From assembly GCA_002890585.1 (NCBI GenBank), contig MIQB01000057.1, positions 1 through 14,047 on the forward strand: a stretch of 14,047 nucleotides of DNA, written 5' to 3'. Positions 1 to 7,421 of the stretch are shown piece after piece (positions within the stretch are counted from its first letter, which is position 1; each line of letters starts with the position of its first letter). Made by a program: the position numbers and the translations under genes. Under the pieces are notes generated by a model. That model worked only from the letters and a program-made list of their open reading frames with translations, did no database searches and was not told where the DNA came from. The stretch comes from Tannerella sp. oral taxon 808. GTDB taxonomy: Bacteria; Bacteroidota; Bacteroidia; Bacteroidales; Tannerellaceae.

Positions 1-314
1 GTGAGCGTCTCACCGATGCGGGGCGCACGGAGGATGTGTAGCGGACGGATCATGCCGATGAAGCCGATCTTAACGACACCGTCGCGCTGGGGCTCCGTCT
101 TCTCGCGATAGCCCATCCGCGCGGCGCATGTCTGTGCGATGATCTCCACCAAGGCTGCTTCCTCCACGCGTCCATCCGCGGTGCAGAAGAGGTTGTCGGG
201 GCGCAAGGTGAACTCCGACCGAGCCACGATCGGGTCGTAATAGATCAGCCGATCGACCATGACGAAGGGTGGACGCTGCGGCAGCAGGTCGAGGATGTCG
301 AAAGGACGGATCAT
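1..314 (-). CDS. Hotdog-fold 3-hydroxyacyl-ACP dehydratase, aryl-polyene type (3' end outside window)
   Basis: I translated this partial gene by hand: its start is ATG at 314-312 and it runs off the left edge after about 104 residues. It opens MIRPFDILDLLPQRPPFVMV and later reads VEEAALVEIIAQTCAARMGY, the pattern of FabZ/ApeI/ApeP-type hotdog dehydratases, which remove water from 3-hydroxyacyl-ACP in the cytosol. The ATG overlaps the methyltransferase stop as ATGA, so the two are translationally coupled, and it is the fifth gene of the minus-strand operon. Oddity: FabZ has LPHRxPFLLVD with a catalytic His, whereas here the His position is Gln (about residue 13). The Glu just before the IIAQT segment is kept. 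It could be a related family with a different catalytic arrangement. The family call is fairly sure, the exact substrate is not. Confidence 0.82.
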   Translation of the reverse strand, partial: MIRPFDILDLLPQRPPFVMVDRLIYYDPIVARSEFTLRPDNLFCTADGRVEEAALVEIIAQTCAARMGYREKTEPQRDGVVKIGFIGMIRPLHILRAPRIGETL

Positions 315-1402
315 GGCTGCGCATTGGGCTTCCGACAGACGAGGATGGAGTGACCGCCCTTCAGTCCGTCGTGGATCGTCTCTACCTCCAAGCCGCCCGC
401 GGTGATGCAGCGGATGAGGTCGTCGGAGTGATACATCTTGCTGTTGCCATTGGCCATGACAGAGAAGTAAAGGCTGATCTGCGTGAGGCAGAAGGCAGCG
501 ATGTCGTTCGGCTGTCTGTCCCAGAGCGTCTCCATGACGAAGAGGCGGGCGTCCGGGGTCATAGCTTCGGCTGCGCGCCGCACGATGCTTGTGATCTCGC
601 CCTCTGAGAAGCAGTCGAGGAATTGGCTCATCCAAATGGCATCGGCGCCGTGGGGGAAGGCGGCTGTCGGGTCGAGCAGGTCGATGGCGTGGCCGTCGAT
701 GCGATCGGCGCCGGGGTGCCCGGCGATGCGGTTGCGTACCATCTCGATTTGCTGCGGCAGATCCATGATCGTCACGCGCACGTCGGGGTTATGATCCACG
801 CAGCGGATGGCCCACCGACCTGTGTTGCCGCCCACATCAAGCAGGTGCTTGGGTTTGCGAGCAAAGACGATCTCTAAGGCCTCGTCGAAGGAGTGATCGG
901 AATAGAAATGATCGAAGTGAAACCAGCTGGCTTGCGTCTGTGTGGGCAGTTGGGAGAGGCCTTCGTAGATCGTCTTCCACTGGCCAAAGACTTTCAGCCC
1001 CTCGGGTTGTCCTTCGCGAAGCGCTTGCTCCATGCGGTGCATGCCGAGGTAGTTGACGTCGTGATTAAAGTCGATGTTGACAGCGATGAGCGGGTCGGTC
1101 AGGAGCACCCAGCCCAGCTTGGAGAGTACGAACCGGTCGTCGGTGCTAATCACCATTTCGGCTGTGAGTGAGGCCTCGAGAAGTACCTGCACGGCGTAGC
1201 GCGAGAGCCCGCTGCGTTCAGCCAGCTCGTCGAGTGTGAGGCCGTGGCGGGAGGCATTCAGCAGCTCGAAGAGGCCGAAGCGGCGCATCAGGCGTGCCAC
1301 CTGGAAGGTGACGGGGGCGAAGGCGATCTCATGTGCGCGCCGTTGTGCGTCGAGGATGCGCATGCCGTCCTTCGTGAATTTCCGCTCAAGGGCGGGTGAC
1401 AT
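311..1402 (-). CDS. SAM-dependent O-methyltransferase family 2-like protein
   Basis: With a start at 1402 the protein has 363 residues. An N-terminal winged-helix dimerisation domain (about 35-100, with LTLDELAERSGLS) precedes a Rossmann methyltransferase domain with the SAM-binding LLDVGGNTG at 187-195 and MDLPQQ at 213-218. This is the architecture of class I small-molecule O-methyltransferases such as CrtF-like enzymes. I chose ATG 1402 because purine-rich GGAAAG lies a suitable distance upstream; ATG 1408 is an alternative, and an in-frame start at 1480 would run far into the previous gene. The start overlaps the acyltransferase stop by 17 bp and the stop overlaps the dehydratase start by 4 bp. 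Oddity: where the family has HDW, with the catalytic His, this protein has FLDCFS (261-266). In the operon it probably methylates an aromatic head group, which is an inference. Confidence 0.85.
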   Translation of the reverse strand: MSPALERKFTKDGMRILDAQRRAHEIAFAPVTFQVARLMRRFGLFELLNASRHGLTLDELAERSGLSRYAVQVLLEASLTAEMVISTDDRFVLSKLGWVLLTDPLIAVNIDFNHDVNYLGMHRMEQALREGQPEGLKVFGQWKTIYEGLSQLPTQTQASWFHFDHFYSDHSFDEALEIVFARKPKHLLDVGGNTGRWAIRCVDHNPDVRVTIMDLPQQIEMVRNRIAGHPGADRIDGHAIDLLDPTAAFPHGADAIWMSQFLDCFSEGEITSIVRRAAEAMTPDARLFVMETLWDRQPNDIAAFCLTQISLYFSVMANGNSKMYHSDDLIRCITAGGLEVETIHDGLKGGHSILVCRKPNAQP

Positions 1403-2297
1403 TTTCATCTTTCCAAAACGTATAAAAGTTAAACCATTGCTCAGGGTAACGCCGCACGATGCTTTCCAGCTCGCGGGCATAGGCGCGTGTCATGGCCTCG
1501 ATGCGTTCGCGCTTGGTGCCACTTTGCTCGGGCGAGGGGATGCGGCGGACGTGGATGCGATAGAGCGAGGCTGTGATCTTGAGCACGAACATGGCCAGCA
1601 CGGGGACGCTGAATTGCTGTGCCAGCGCGAAGGCTCCGATGGGGAAGTCGGCCGGGGCGCCGAGGAAGTCGCACTCCACGCACTTGCTGCTGCCGAGGGT
1701 GCGATCGCAGGGCATGCTCACCATCTCGCCGGCGGAGAGGGCCTCGTTGATGAGGAAGATGTGCGAGAGGTCGTCGGAAACGGGGATAGCGCGGATGTTG
1801 TTTCGCTCCAGGATTTTGATGCGGTTCTTCTGCACCTCTCGCGCCTCGCCGCCGTAGATGAGGCAGTTGATGCGCTTTTTGTGTTGCCCTAAGAGGTAGC
1901 CGCTCAGCTCCGGGTTGCCCACGTGGGCGCTGGCTACGATGCAGCCTCGGGGCTCGTCGAGCATGGCGAGGAAGAGGGGGTTGTCGGGGTTATCGACGCG
2001 GAATTTGCTGTGCCCGGCATAGACGGCGAAGCGATCGATCATGGCCTGCCCGAAGAGGAAGTGATTGCGATAAGTCTTGAGGAAGGATTTCAGGGGCGGG
2101 TAGCCGTGGCGGCGGCGGAAGTAGTGGTAGATGGCGAGGTAGCCCCTGTGGTGGAAGAGCATGTAGAAGGGCACGACGAGGGCCATGATGGCGTAGCCGA
2201 TGCGGACGTCGAGGATGGCCAGCGCCGCCTTCATGGCTTTTTGCCCGAGCGTTGTTCCGCCCGTAACGCCGTCCCACTCTTCGCTTTTCTTCACCAT
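1386..2297 (-). CDS. LpxL/HtrB-like lipid acyltransferase (LPLAT superfamily)
   Basis: This 303-residue protein has a hydrophobic segment at about 32-48 that should anchor it to the inner membrane. It carries an HxxxxE acyltransferase motif at H125-E130 (ASAHVGNPE), in place of the commoner HxxxxD, a CDRTLGSS segment at 197-204, and a C-terminal YPEQWFNFYTFW stretch typical of LpxL-like proteins. The family transfers acyl chains from acyl-ACP to a lipid or other acceptor. The start at 2297 is supported by an AAGGGGAAG sequence just upstream. It lies 35 bp after the ACP gene and overlaps the methyltransferase start by 17 bp. Its place in an ACP/FabG/dehydratase operon suggests that it attaches the finished acyl or polyene chain to a lipid, rather than making ordinary lipid A. 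That role is inferred. Confidence 0.85.
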   Translation of the reverse strand: MVKKSEEWDGVTGGTTLGQKAMKAALAILDVRIGYAIMALVVPFYMLFHHRGYLAIYHYFRRRHGYPPLKSFLKTYRNHFLFGQAMIDRFAVYAGHSKFRVDNPDNPLFLAMLDEPRGCIVASAHVGNPELSGYLLGQHKKRINCLIYGGEAREVQKNRIKILERNNIRAIPVSDDLSHIFLINEALSAGEMVSMPCDRTLGSSKCVECDFLGAPADFPIGAFALAQQFSVPVLAMFVLKITASLYRIHVRRIPSPEQSGTKRERIEAMTRAYARELESIVRRYPEQWFNFYTFWKDENVTRP

Positions 2298-2332
2298 CGC
2301 GCTTCCCCTTGCCTCTTCCTTGCCCGTTTGCT

Positions 2333-2578
2333 TTAGCCTTTCAGTTTCGATTCAATGTAGCCGTAGAAGTCGCGCACGGTCTTCACGTCAGCCATCTCCT
2401 CGGGCTTGATCTTAAAGCCGAAGGTCCGCTCTACGATTACGACGATGTCGACAAAGTCCAAGCTGTCTAATCCCAGATCGTCCTTCAGCAGGGCGTCGGG
2501 GCGGATCTTCTCTGCCTCGATCTCCATCTCTTCCACCAGGAAGTCGTTGATCTTCTCTTCAATTTCTCTTCGTTCCAT
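2333..2578 (-). CDS. Acyl carrier protein (pathway-specific)
   Basis: An 81-residue acidic four-helix protein with the phosphopantetheine attachment motif LGLDSLD, the modified serine being residue 39. Length and motif match type II acyl carrier proteins, which carry the growing chain as a 4'-phosphopantetheine thioester. It lies 76 bp downstream of the FabG-like gene and 35 bp upstream of the acyltransferase on the same strand. Because it sits with a reductase, dehydratase and tailoring enzymes rather than with core FabF/FabD genes, it is probably the carrier dedicated to this pathway, not the primary AcpP. That last point is inferred from context. Confidence 0.93.
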   Translation of the reverse strand: MERREIEEKINDFLVEEMEIEAEKIRPDALLKDDLGLDSLDFVDIVVIVERTFGFKIKPEEMADVKTVRDFYGYIESKLKG

Positions 2579-2654
2579 GTTTATGTTATGTGTGATACGA
2601 TTGTTTTCTGCCGTCTTCTTCTACCTATTTATATAGGCTCCCACGGGGCTGGTT

Positions 2655-3383
2655 TTACATTAATCCGCCATTGATTGAGATCACTTGTCCGGTGATATAT
2701 CCGGCCCGATCTGAGGCTAAGAAACCGACGAGCGCGGCCACCTCCTCGGGCTGTCCGAAGCGTCCGGCGGGGATGGTCTGTTGGAGTGCGGCTTGGTCTA
2801 AATCCTTCGTCATGTCGGTTGTGATAAAGCCCGGGGCGACGGCGTTCACCGTCACGCGGCGTCGGGCCACCTCTTGCGCCAGGGCTCGGGTGGCGCCGAT
2901 GACGGCTGCTTTGGCCGCCGAGTAGTTCGTCTGCCCCGGCAGCCCCTTGAGCCCCGAGAGCGAAACCATGTTGATGATGCGTCCATGGCGCCGCATGAGC
3001 ATGCCCTTCAGCACGCGGCGGGTGACATAAAAAAAGCCGTCGACCGACGTGTTGATCACGTTGTGCCAGGCGGTGTCTGCCATGAAGATCATCACGGCAT
3101 CGCTGCGTATGCCGGCATTGTTGACTAAGACCTCGATGGCATCGTCCGGGTGGCGAGCCTCCCAGCCCTCCAACGCCGTGTCGACCGCCTGCGCATCGGC
3201 TACATCGAAGGGCATCACCTCCGCCTGTCCACCCGCGGCCGTTATCTCGGCCTCGACCTGGGCAGCCGCCTCGGCGTTCTTCACACAGTTGATCAGCACG
3301 GCATATCCCGCCGCCGCCAGCTCCTTGCAAACGGCTCGCCCGATGCCTCGCGAGCCCCCCGTCACCAATGCGTATTTCGTCAT
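2655..3383 (-). CDS. 3-oxoacyl-ACP reductase, FabG-like (SDR family)
   Basis: A 242-residue classical short-chain dehydrogenase/reductase. The cofactor loop TGGSRGIG is at residues 8-15, NNAG at 88-91, and the catalytic set is Asn111, Ser141, Tyr154 and Lys158 (YSAAK). The PGFITTDM segment and the C-terminal TGQVISINGG are typical of FabG, which reduces 3-oxoacyl-ACP to 3-hydroxyacyl-ACP with NADPH. It is the first gene of the minus-strand operon and has a TAnnTTTG promoter box 34 bp upstream. In aryl-polyene clusters a FabG homologue fills the ketoreductase step (ApeQ-like); that assignment here rests on the neighbours. The start at 3383 gives the usual SDR N-terminus. Confidence 0.93.
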   Translation of the reverse strand: MTKYALVTGGSRGIGRAVCKELAAAGYAVLINCVKNAEAAAQVEAEITAAGGQAEVMPFDVADAQAVDTALEGWEARHPDDAIEVLVNNAGIRSDAVMIFMADTAWHNVINTSVDGFFYVTRRVLKGMLMRRHGRIINMVSLSGLKGLPGQTNYSAAKAAVIGATRALAQEVARRRVTVNAVAPGFITTDMTKDLDQAALQQTIPAGRFGQPEEVAALVGFLASDRAGYITGQVISINGGLM

Positions 3384-3416
3384 TTCAATCCTTATTTATT
3401 ACGGAAAAAGTGGACG

Positions 3417-3424
3417 CAAAAGTA
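3417..3424 (-). promoter_or_regulatory. Bacteroidetes -7 box of the FabG-ACP-acyltransferase operon
   Basis: On the minus strand this reads TACTTTTG, an exact match to the Bacteroidetes primary sigma -7 consensus TAnnTTTG. It would place the transcript start about 25-30 bp upstream of the reductase ATG at 3383. I see no clear TTTG -33 element at the expected distance, so the call rests on one box and its position. Confidence 0.5.
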
Positions 3425-3540
3425 AACGAGTGATCGAAACTTATTTGGCCGAAAGCCGGCGGTTCGGGGCGGCCACGGCGCGCCTCTGGCCGGTTTTGCC
3501 ACGGCGGGGGCGCAGGCAATTGTGTGGGAGGAGCAAAACT

Positions 3541-3890
3541 CGGCGGGTTTCGAGCCTTGCATGGCGTTCGGATCGCAAAACCCGGCGGGTTTCATAACAG
3601 AAAGTTTTTTGATTCATGATTCCCGGCGGGAATCATAACAGAAAGGTGCTTGATTTATAATCCCCGGCGGGTTTCGGGCCTTGCACGGCGTTCGGATCGC
3701 AAAACCCGGCGGGTTTCATAACAGAAAGTTTTTTGATTTATGATTCCCGCCGGGGATCATAACAGAAAGATGTTTGATTTATAATCCCCGGCGGGTTTCG
3801 GGCCTTGCATGACGTTCGGATCGTAAAACCCGGCGGGAATCATAACAAACATTCGATCGGCTTATGATCCTCGGCGGGTTTTGGGCCGCG
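3541..3890. repeat. Repeat array 1: nine 41-42 bp units with CCCGGCGGG dyads
   Basis: The core CGGCGGG (once CGCCGGG) starts at 3541, 3583, 3624, 3665, 3707, 3748, 3789, 3831 and 3872, spacings 42, 41, 41, 42, 41, 41, 42, 41. Three monomer types alternate: alpha (GTTTCGGGCCTTGC..), beta (GTTTCATAACAGAAAG..) and gamma (GAATCATAACAGAAAG..), forming a 124-bp higher-order unit. The first two units are complete; the third lacks beta. The clearest dyad, GATTCCCGGCGGGAATC at about 3618-3634, is palindromic around one central base. Periods of 41 break any reading frame, so I do not regard short ORFs here as genes. The array sits between two divergent genes; the rest of the region (3384-3540 and 3891-4049) is unique sequence. 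Confidence 0.92.
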
Positions 3891-4049
3891 CCCCCTGCGC
3901 GGGTTCCGCAATATGGCGGGGCTGTGATTGATGATCAATGATTACCCAGTTTCTTTGTCGCCTCGCTGATTAATAATGTTGGAACCCCCTGATTACCCTT
4001 TAACTACCCGGGTGCACACATAGGTGCGCCCTTACTTTTTCTTATAACA
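3891..4049 (+). promoter_or_regulatory. Leader region of the outer-membrane protein gene
   Basis: Unique, AT-richer DNA between array 1 and the ATG at 4050, and likely to hold the promoter. A weak candidate is TAATGTTG at 3974-3981, seven of eight to TAnnTTTG, with TTTG at 3954-3957, though the 16-bp gap is shorter than usual. TACTTTTT at 4033-4040 also resembles the -7 box but is too close to the start codon. No convincing Shine-Dalgarno sequence is visible. Confidence 0.3.
3929..3942. repeat. TGATGATCAATGAT dispersed heptamer-type motif, copy 1
   Basis: Identical to 11603-11616, where it overlaps the ribD stop codon. It contains the heptamer CATTGAT on the minus strand. Related CCATTGG heptamers occur in tandem at 7805-7818. 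Confidence 0.6.
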
Positions 4050-6848
4050 ATGACACATAGATGGTATCCCCTCCTTATTCTTTTCCTTCTTATCGCCGCA
4101 GGCGGTGCGGCGCAGGTGCATGTGAAGGGCACGGTCGTCCGTAGCGACGAGCCGCCCGAAGCCGTGGAGCAGGCAACCGTGAGGCTGCTGAATGCGGCGG
4201 ACAGCGCGATGGTGAAGGGCACCGTGACGGATCGCGAAGGGCACTTCGACCTGAACGGCGTGCGCCAAGGCAACTACCTGCTGCATGTGACTTACGTGGG
4301 GCTTGACCCCATCTACCAGCTGCTACACATCTCGGGCAGCAAGACGCCGGTGGATGTCGGCACAATTACCATGCACGACGACGGGGTGATGCTGGGCGAG
4401 GCCGTGGTGACGGCGCGCGCCGTGGAGGTGCAGGTGAAGAACGACACGGTGGAGTACAACGCCGAATCGTACAAGGTGGCCGAGGGATCGATGCTCGAAG
4501 ATTTGCTCAAGAAGATGCCGGGCGTCGAGGTGAGCAGCGAAGGCAAGGTGACGGTGAACGGGAAGGAGATCAAAAAGATCCTCGTCGACGGCAAAGAGTT
4601 CTTCTCAGACGACCCCAAGGCCGCCACCAAGAACCTGCCGGCCAAGATGGTGGACAAGGTGCAGACGTATGAGAAGAAGAGCGACCTGGCGCTGATGACA
4701 GGCTTCGATGATGGCAACGAGGAGGCCGTCATCAACCTCACCGTGAAGCCGGGCATGAAGCAGGGGTGGTTTGGCAACGTCTTCGCCGGCGCCGGCACAC
4801 GCAGGCGGTACGATGTCAACGCGATGCTGAACCGCTTCGTGGACGACGACCAATTCTCCATCATGGGGGGGCTGAACAACACGAATAACATGGGCTTTAC
4901 GGACTTCGCAGCGGCCACCTTTGGAGGTGGGCCGGGCGGTGGGCCCCGTCGCTTCGGGAGCTTCGGCGCGGGCAATGGCATCACGGCCTCGGGCAATGTC
5001 GGCACGAACTTCAGCAAGCGTTTCTCGCCTCGCCTCACACTGGGCGGCAACGTGCGCTTCGCAGGATCGGGCAACGATGCAAGCGCCAAGACGGATCGCC
5101 AGAACATCCTGCCGGGCGACAGCTCCTCGTACGATCACGCCCTCAGCCAGTCGCACACCGTGACCCGTAACACGGGCTTCAACCTGCGATTAGAATGGAA
5201 ACCCGACTCCCTGACGCAAGTCGTCTTCCGCCCCGACTTCTCCTACGGCACCACGCACACAGATGCCAGCGAGATGGCCCACACACTCAACGGCGCCCAC
5301 GACTCGGTGAACACCTCCCGCTCGCGCTCCACCGTCGATGGGCATGCCCTCGATGCATCGGCCAAGCTCGACGTGAGCCGGAAGCTCAACCGTCGCGGAC
5401 GCACGCTCACGCTCTCCGTCTCCGGGGGCGGCAACCGCTCCGTAGACGACGCCATGAACCGCTCCGACACACGCTTCCTGCTCTTCCCAGACTCTGCGGA
5501 GACGATCGACCAAACGGTGCATAGCGACACGCGCGGCTACAACGTCCGCGGCAAGGTGGCTTGGGTAGAGCCGCTCGGGCATGCCAACTTCCTACACCTC
5601 TCTTACCGCATCCGCCGCACCCACCGCGAGCTGCTCCGCGACGCCTTCTTAGCCGATGCGCAGGGTCAATACACCATCCCCGACACCACCACGGGCCGCA
5701 ACACCCGCAGCGACGCCACGGAGCATCGCGTGAACCTCTCCTTAAAGATGGTGCGCCCGAAGTACGACCTGACCTTCGGCATGAACTTCGATCCCACGCA
5801 GACCCGCACAGTGACGGAGGTGGCCGGCCGCACCCTCTACGACCTCTCGCGGAGCGTCGTCAACTACTCGCCCATGGCCAAGCTCCGCTTCCGATTCAAT
5901 AAGCGCACCGACCTGCGCATCGATTACGACGGCCGCACCGAGCAACCCTCCATGACGCAGCTCCAGCCCGTAGCCGACGTCTCCGATCCGCTCAACACCA
6001 TCGTGGGCAACCCCGACCTACGCCCCACATACACCAGCAACCTACGCCTGCACTTCGGCAAGTTCATCCCCGAGGAGCAGATCGTCTTCCTCGTCATGGC
6101 CGGCGGCAACTACGTGCTGAGCGACATCGTCAGCCGCACCTCCACCGACCGCCTCACGGGCCGACGCCTTACGACTTACGAAAACATCGACGGCAACTTC
6201 AGCCTCGATGCCCGCGTGATCCTCAACATGCCCCTCCGCAACAAGCGCTTCTCGATCAACTCCATGACCTACGCGCAGTATGGCCACGCGGGAGGCTTCA
6301 TCGATGGCGAGCGCAACACGAGCCGGGCGACCGTCTTAACGGAGTATGCCGGCATCAGCTTCCGCTCCTCCGTGGCCGATGTGGATCTCCGCGCCAACAT
6401 CCGCCACAACCGCACGCGCAACACGCTCAGCGCCGGCCGCGACCTCAGCACGATGAACTACGGCGCCAGCACAGCCCTCACCCTCTACCTGCCCCTCGGC
6501 ATCCGCTTAGAGAGCGACTTGAATTACTCCACCAATTCGGGTTACACGGACGGATACCAGCAGCGCGAATGGCTCTGGAACGCAGCCGTATCGAAGTCCT
6601 TCCTCCGGAACAACGCCGGGCAATTGCGAGTGAAGATGTACGACATCCTCCACCAGCGCAGCAACATCTCCTACAGCGCCACGGCCAGCGCCATCCGTTA
6701 CTCGGAGTATAACACCCTGACGAGCTACGTCTTGGTGCATTTCATCTATCGCTTCAGCCTCTTCAAGGGAGGCGCCAAGATGTCCGACATGCACTTCCCC
6801 GGCCCGCCCGACCGCGAGGGCCGAGGCCGTCGCCGTCCGAGGGATTAA
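4050..6848 (+). CDS. Outer-membrane beta-barrel protein, TonB-dependent-receptor-like
   Basis: A 932-residue envelope protein. Residues 1-21 form a signal peptide with a likely cut after GGAA. A carboxypeptidase-regulatory-like beta-sandwich spans about 23-110, with VKGTVTDREGHFDLNGV and GNYLLHVTYVG. A plug-like domain follows at about 115-225 (MLEDLLKKMPGVEV, ILVDGKEFF, VDKVQTYEKK). The remaining part is beta-barrel with alternating aromatic strands, ending near YVLVHFIYRFSLF. This matches the Bacteroidetes 'outer membrane beta-barrel family', relatives of TonB receptors; many act in uptake or export, but no ligand can be read from the sequence. No SusD partner lies next to it. After the last strand there is a basic Pro/Gly/Arg tail of about 28 residues. 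DUF488 follows 14 bp downstream. The start is fixed by the signal peptide. Confidence 0.9.
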   Translation: MTHRWYPLLILFLLIAAGGAAQVHVKGTVVRSDEPPEAVEQATVRLLNAADSAMVKGTVTDREGHFDLNGVRQGNYLLHVTYVGLDPIYQLLHISGSKTPVDVGTITMHDDGVMLGEAVVTARAVEVQVKNDTVEYNAESYKVAEGSMLEDLLKKMPGVEVSSEGKVTVNGKEIKKILVDGKEFFSDDPKAATKNLPAKMVDKVQTYEKKSDLALMTGFDDGNEEAVINLTVKPGMKQGWFGNVFAGAGTRRRYDVNAMLNRFVDDDQFSIMGGLNNTNNMGFTDFAAATFGGGPGGGPRRFGSFGAGNGITASGNVGTNFSKRFSPRLTLGGNVRFAGSGNDASAKTDRQNILPGDSSSYDHALSQSHTVTRNTGFNLRLEWKPDSLTQVVFRPDFSYGTTHTDASEMAHTLNGAHDSVNTSRSRSTVDGHALDASAKLDVSRKLNRRGRTLTLSVSGGGNRSVDDAMNRSDTRFLLFPDSAETIDQTVHSDTRGYNVRGKVAWVEPLGHANFLHLSYRIRRTHRELLRDAFLADAQGQYTIPDTTTGRNTRSDATEHRVNLSLKMVRPKYDLTFGMNFDPTQTRTVTEVAGRTLYDLSRSVVNYSPMAKLRFRFNKRTDLRIDYDGRTEQPSMTQLQPVADVSDPLNTIVGNPDLRPTYTSNLRLHFGKFIPEEQIVFLVMAGGNYVLSDIVSRTSTDRLTGRRLTTYENIDGNFSLDARVILNMPLRNKRFSINSMTYAQYGHAGGFIDGERNTSRATVLTEYAGISFRSSVADVDLRANIRHNRTRNTLSAGRDLSTMNYGASTALTLYLPLGIRLESDLNYSTNSGYTDGYQQREWLWNAAVSKSFLRNNAGQLRVKMYDILHQRSNISYSATASAIRYSEYNTLTSYVLVHFIYRFSLFKGGAKMSDMHFPGPPDREGRGRRRPRD

Positions 6849-6862
6849 ACGAAAGAGGAGAG

Positions 6863-7396
6863 ATGGAGAAGCTCATCTACACCATCGGTCACTCCACACA
6901 TCCGATTGAGGTTTTCATCGCCATGCTGCATTCGTTTGGCATCCGCCAGGTGGCGGACATCCGGGGGCTGCCGGGCTCGAACAAGTATCCGCAGTATAAC
7001 CAGGAGGCCTTGCAAGTGTCGCTTGCTGCGGCAGGCATAGCCTACATGCACATCCCCGCGCTTGGCGGCCGCCGCCGGGTGCACCGCGATTCGCACAACA
7101 CGCGCTGGCGCAACGCCTCCTTCCGTGCCTATGCGGACTATATGGAGACGGACGGCTTCGCCGCTGGCATTGCCCAGCTCATCGATGCGGCGGAGCGTGA
7201 ACCGACGGCTTACTTCTGTGCCGAGGCTGTCTGGTGGCGCTGCCACCGGTCGTTAGTTTCGGATTACCTCAAGGCGCACGGCTGGCGCGTGATGCACATC
7301 ACAGGTGTGGGTCGCGCCGAGGAGCATCCTTACACGCAGGCGGCGCGTGTGGTGGATGGCCAGGTGCGGTATTACGATCCGGGGCTGTTTGATTAG
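6863..7396 (+). CDS. DUF488 family protein
   Basis: A 177-residue protein of the DUF488 family: YTIGHSTHP at 6-14, ADIRGLPGSNKYPQYN at 31-46, and the Cys-containing CAEAVWWRCHR at 119-129, followed by the usual C-terminal beta segment. Biochemical function of the family is not established; the conserved Cys, Trp, Arg and His residues suggest a small enzyme or nucleotide/nucleic-acid binding fold. A strong AGGAG at 6856-6860 lies just before the ATG. It starts 14 bp after the beta-barrel gene and is probably on the same transcript. The stop codon overlaps a perfect 8-bp hairpin at 7395-7415. Confidence 0.9.
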   Translation: MEKLIYTIGHSTHPIEVFIAMLHSFGIRQVADIRGLPGSNKYPQYNQEALQVSLAAAGIAYMHIPALGGRRRVHRDSHNTRWRNASFRAYADYMETDGFAAGIAQLIDAAEREPTAYFCAEAVWWRCHRSLVSDYLKAHGWRVMHITGVGRAEEHPYTQAARVVDGQVRYYDPGLFD

Positions 7397-7415
7397 CCTG
7401 CCGTCTGGGCAGGCT
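7395..7415 (+). terminator. Hairpin at the end of DUF488, possible terminator
   Basis: AGCCTGCC (7395-7402) pairs perfectly with GGCAGGCT (7408-7415) around a five-base loop. It begins inside the DUF488 stop codon. No U-tract follows, so it may stall or stabilise the 3' end rather than act as a classic intrinsic terminator. Confidence 0.5.
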
Positions 7416-7421
7416 GCGTCA

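Noticed and set aside
1403..1480. Longer methyltransferase start at 1480
   Set aside because: It would overlap the acyltransferase by 95 bp, and the added residues do not resemble the family; ATG 1402 or 1408 fits better.
3392..3597. Small ORFs over the start of array 1
   Set aside because: They are partly made of repeat sequence and overlap the operon promoter; no family or ribosome site supports them.
4090..6800. Long reverse-strand ORFs inside the beta-barrel gene
   Set aside because: They are shadows caused by GC-rich codon use; the plus-strand frame has a signal peptide and recognisable domains.
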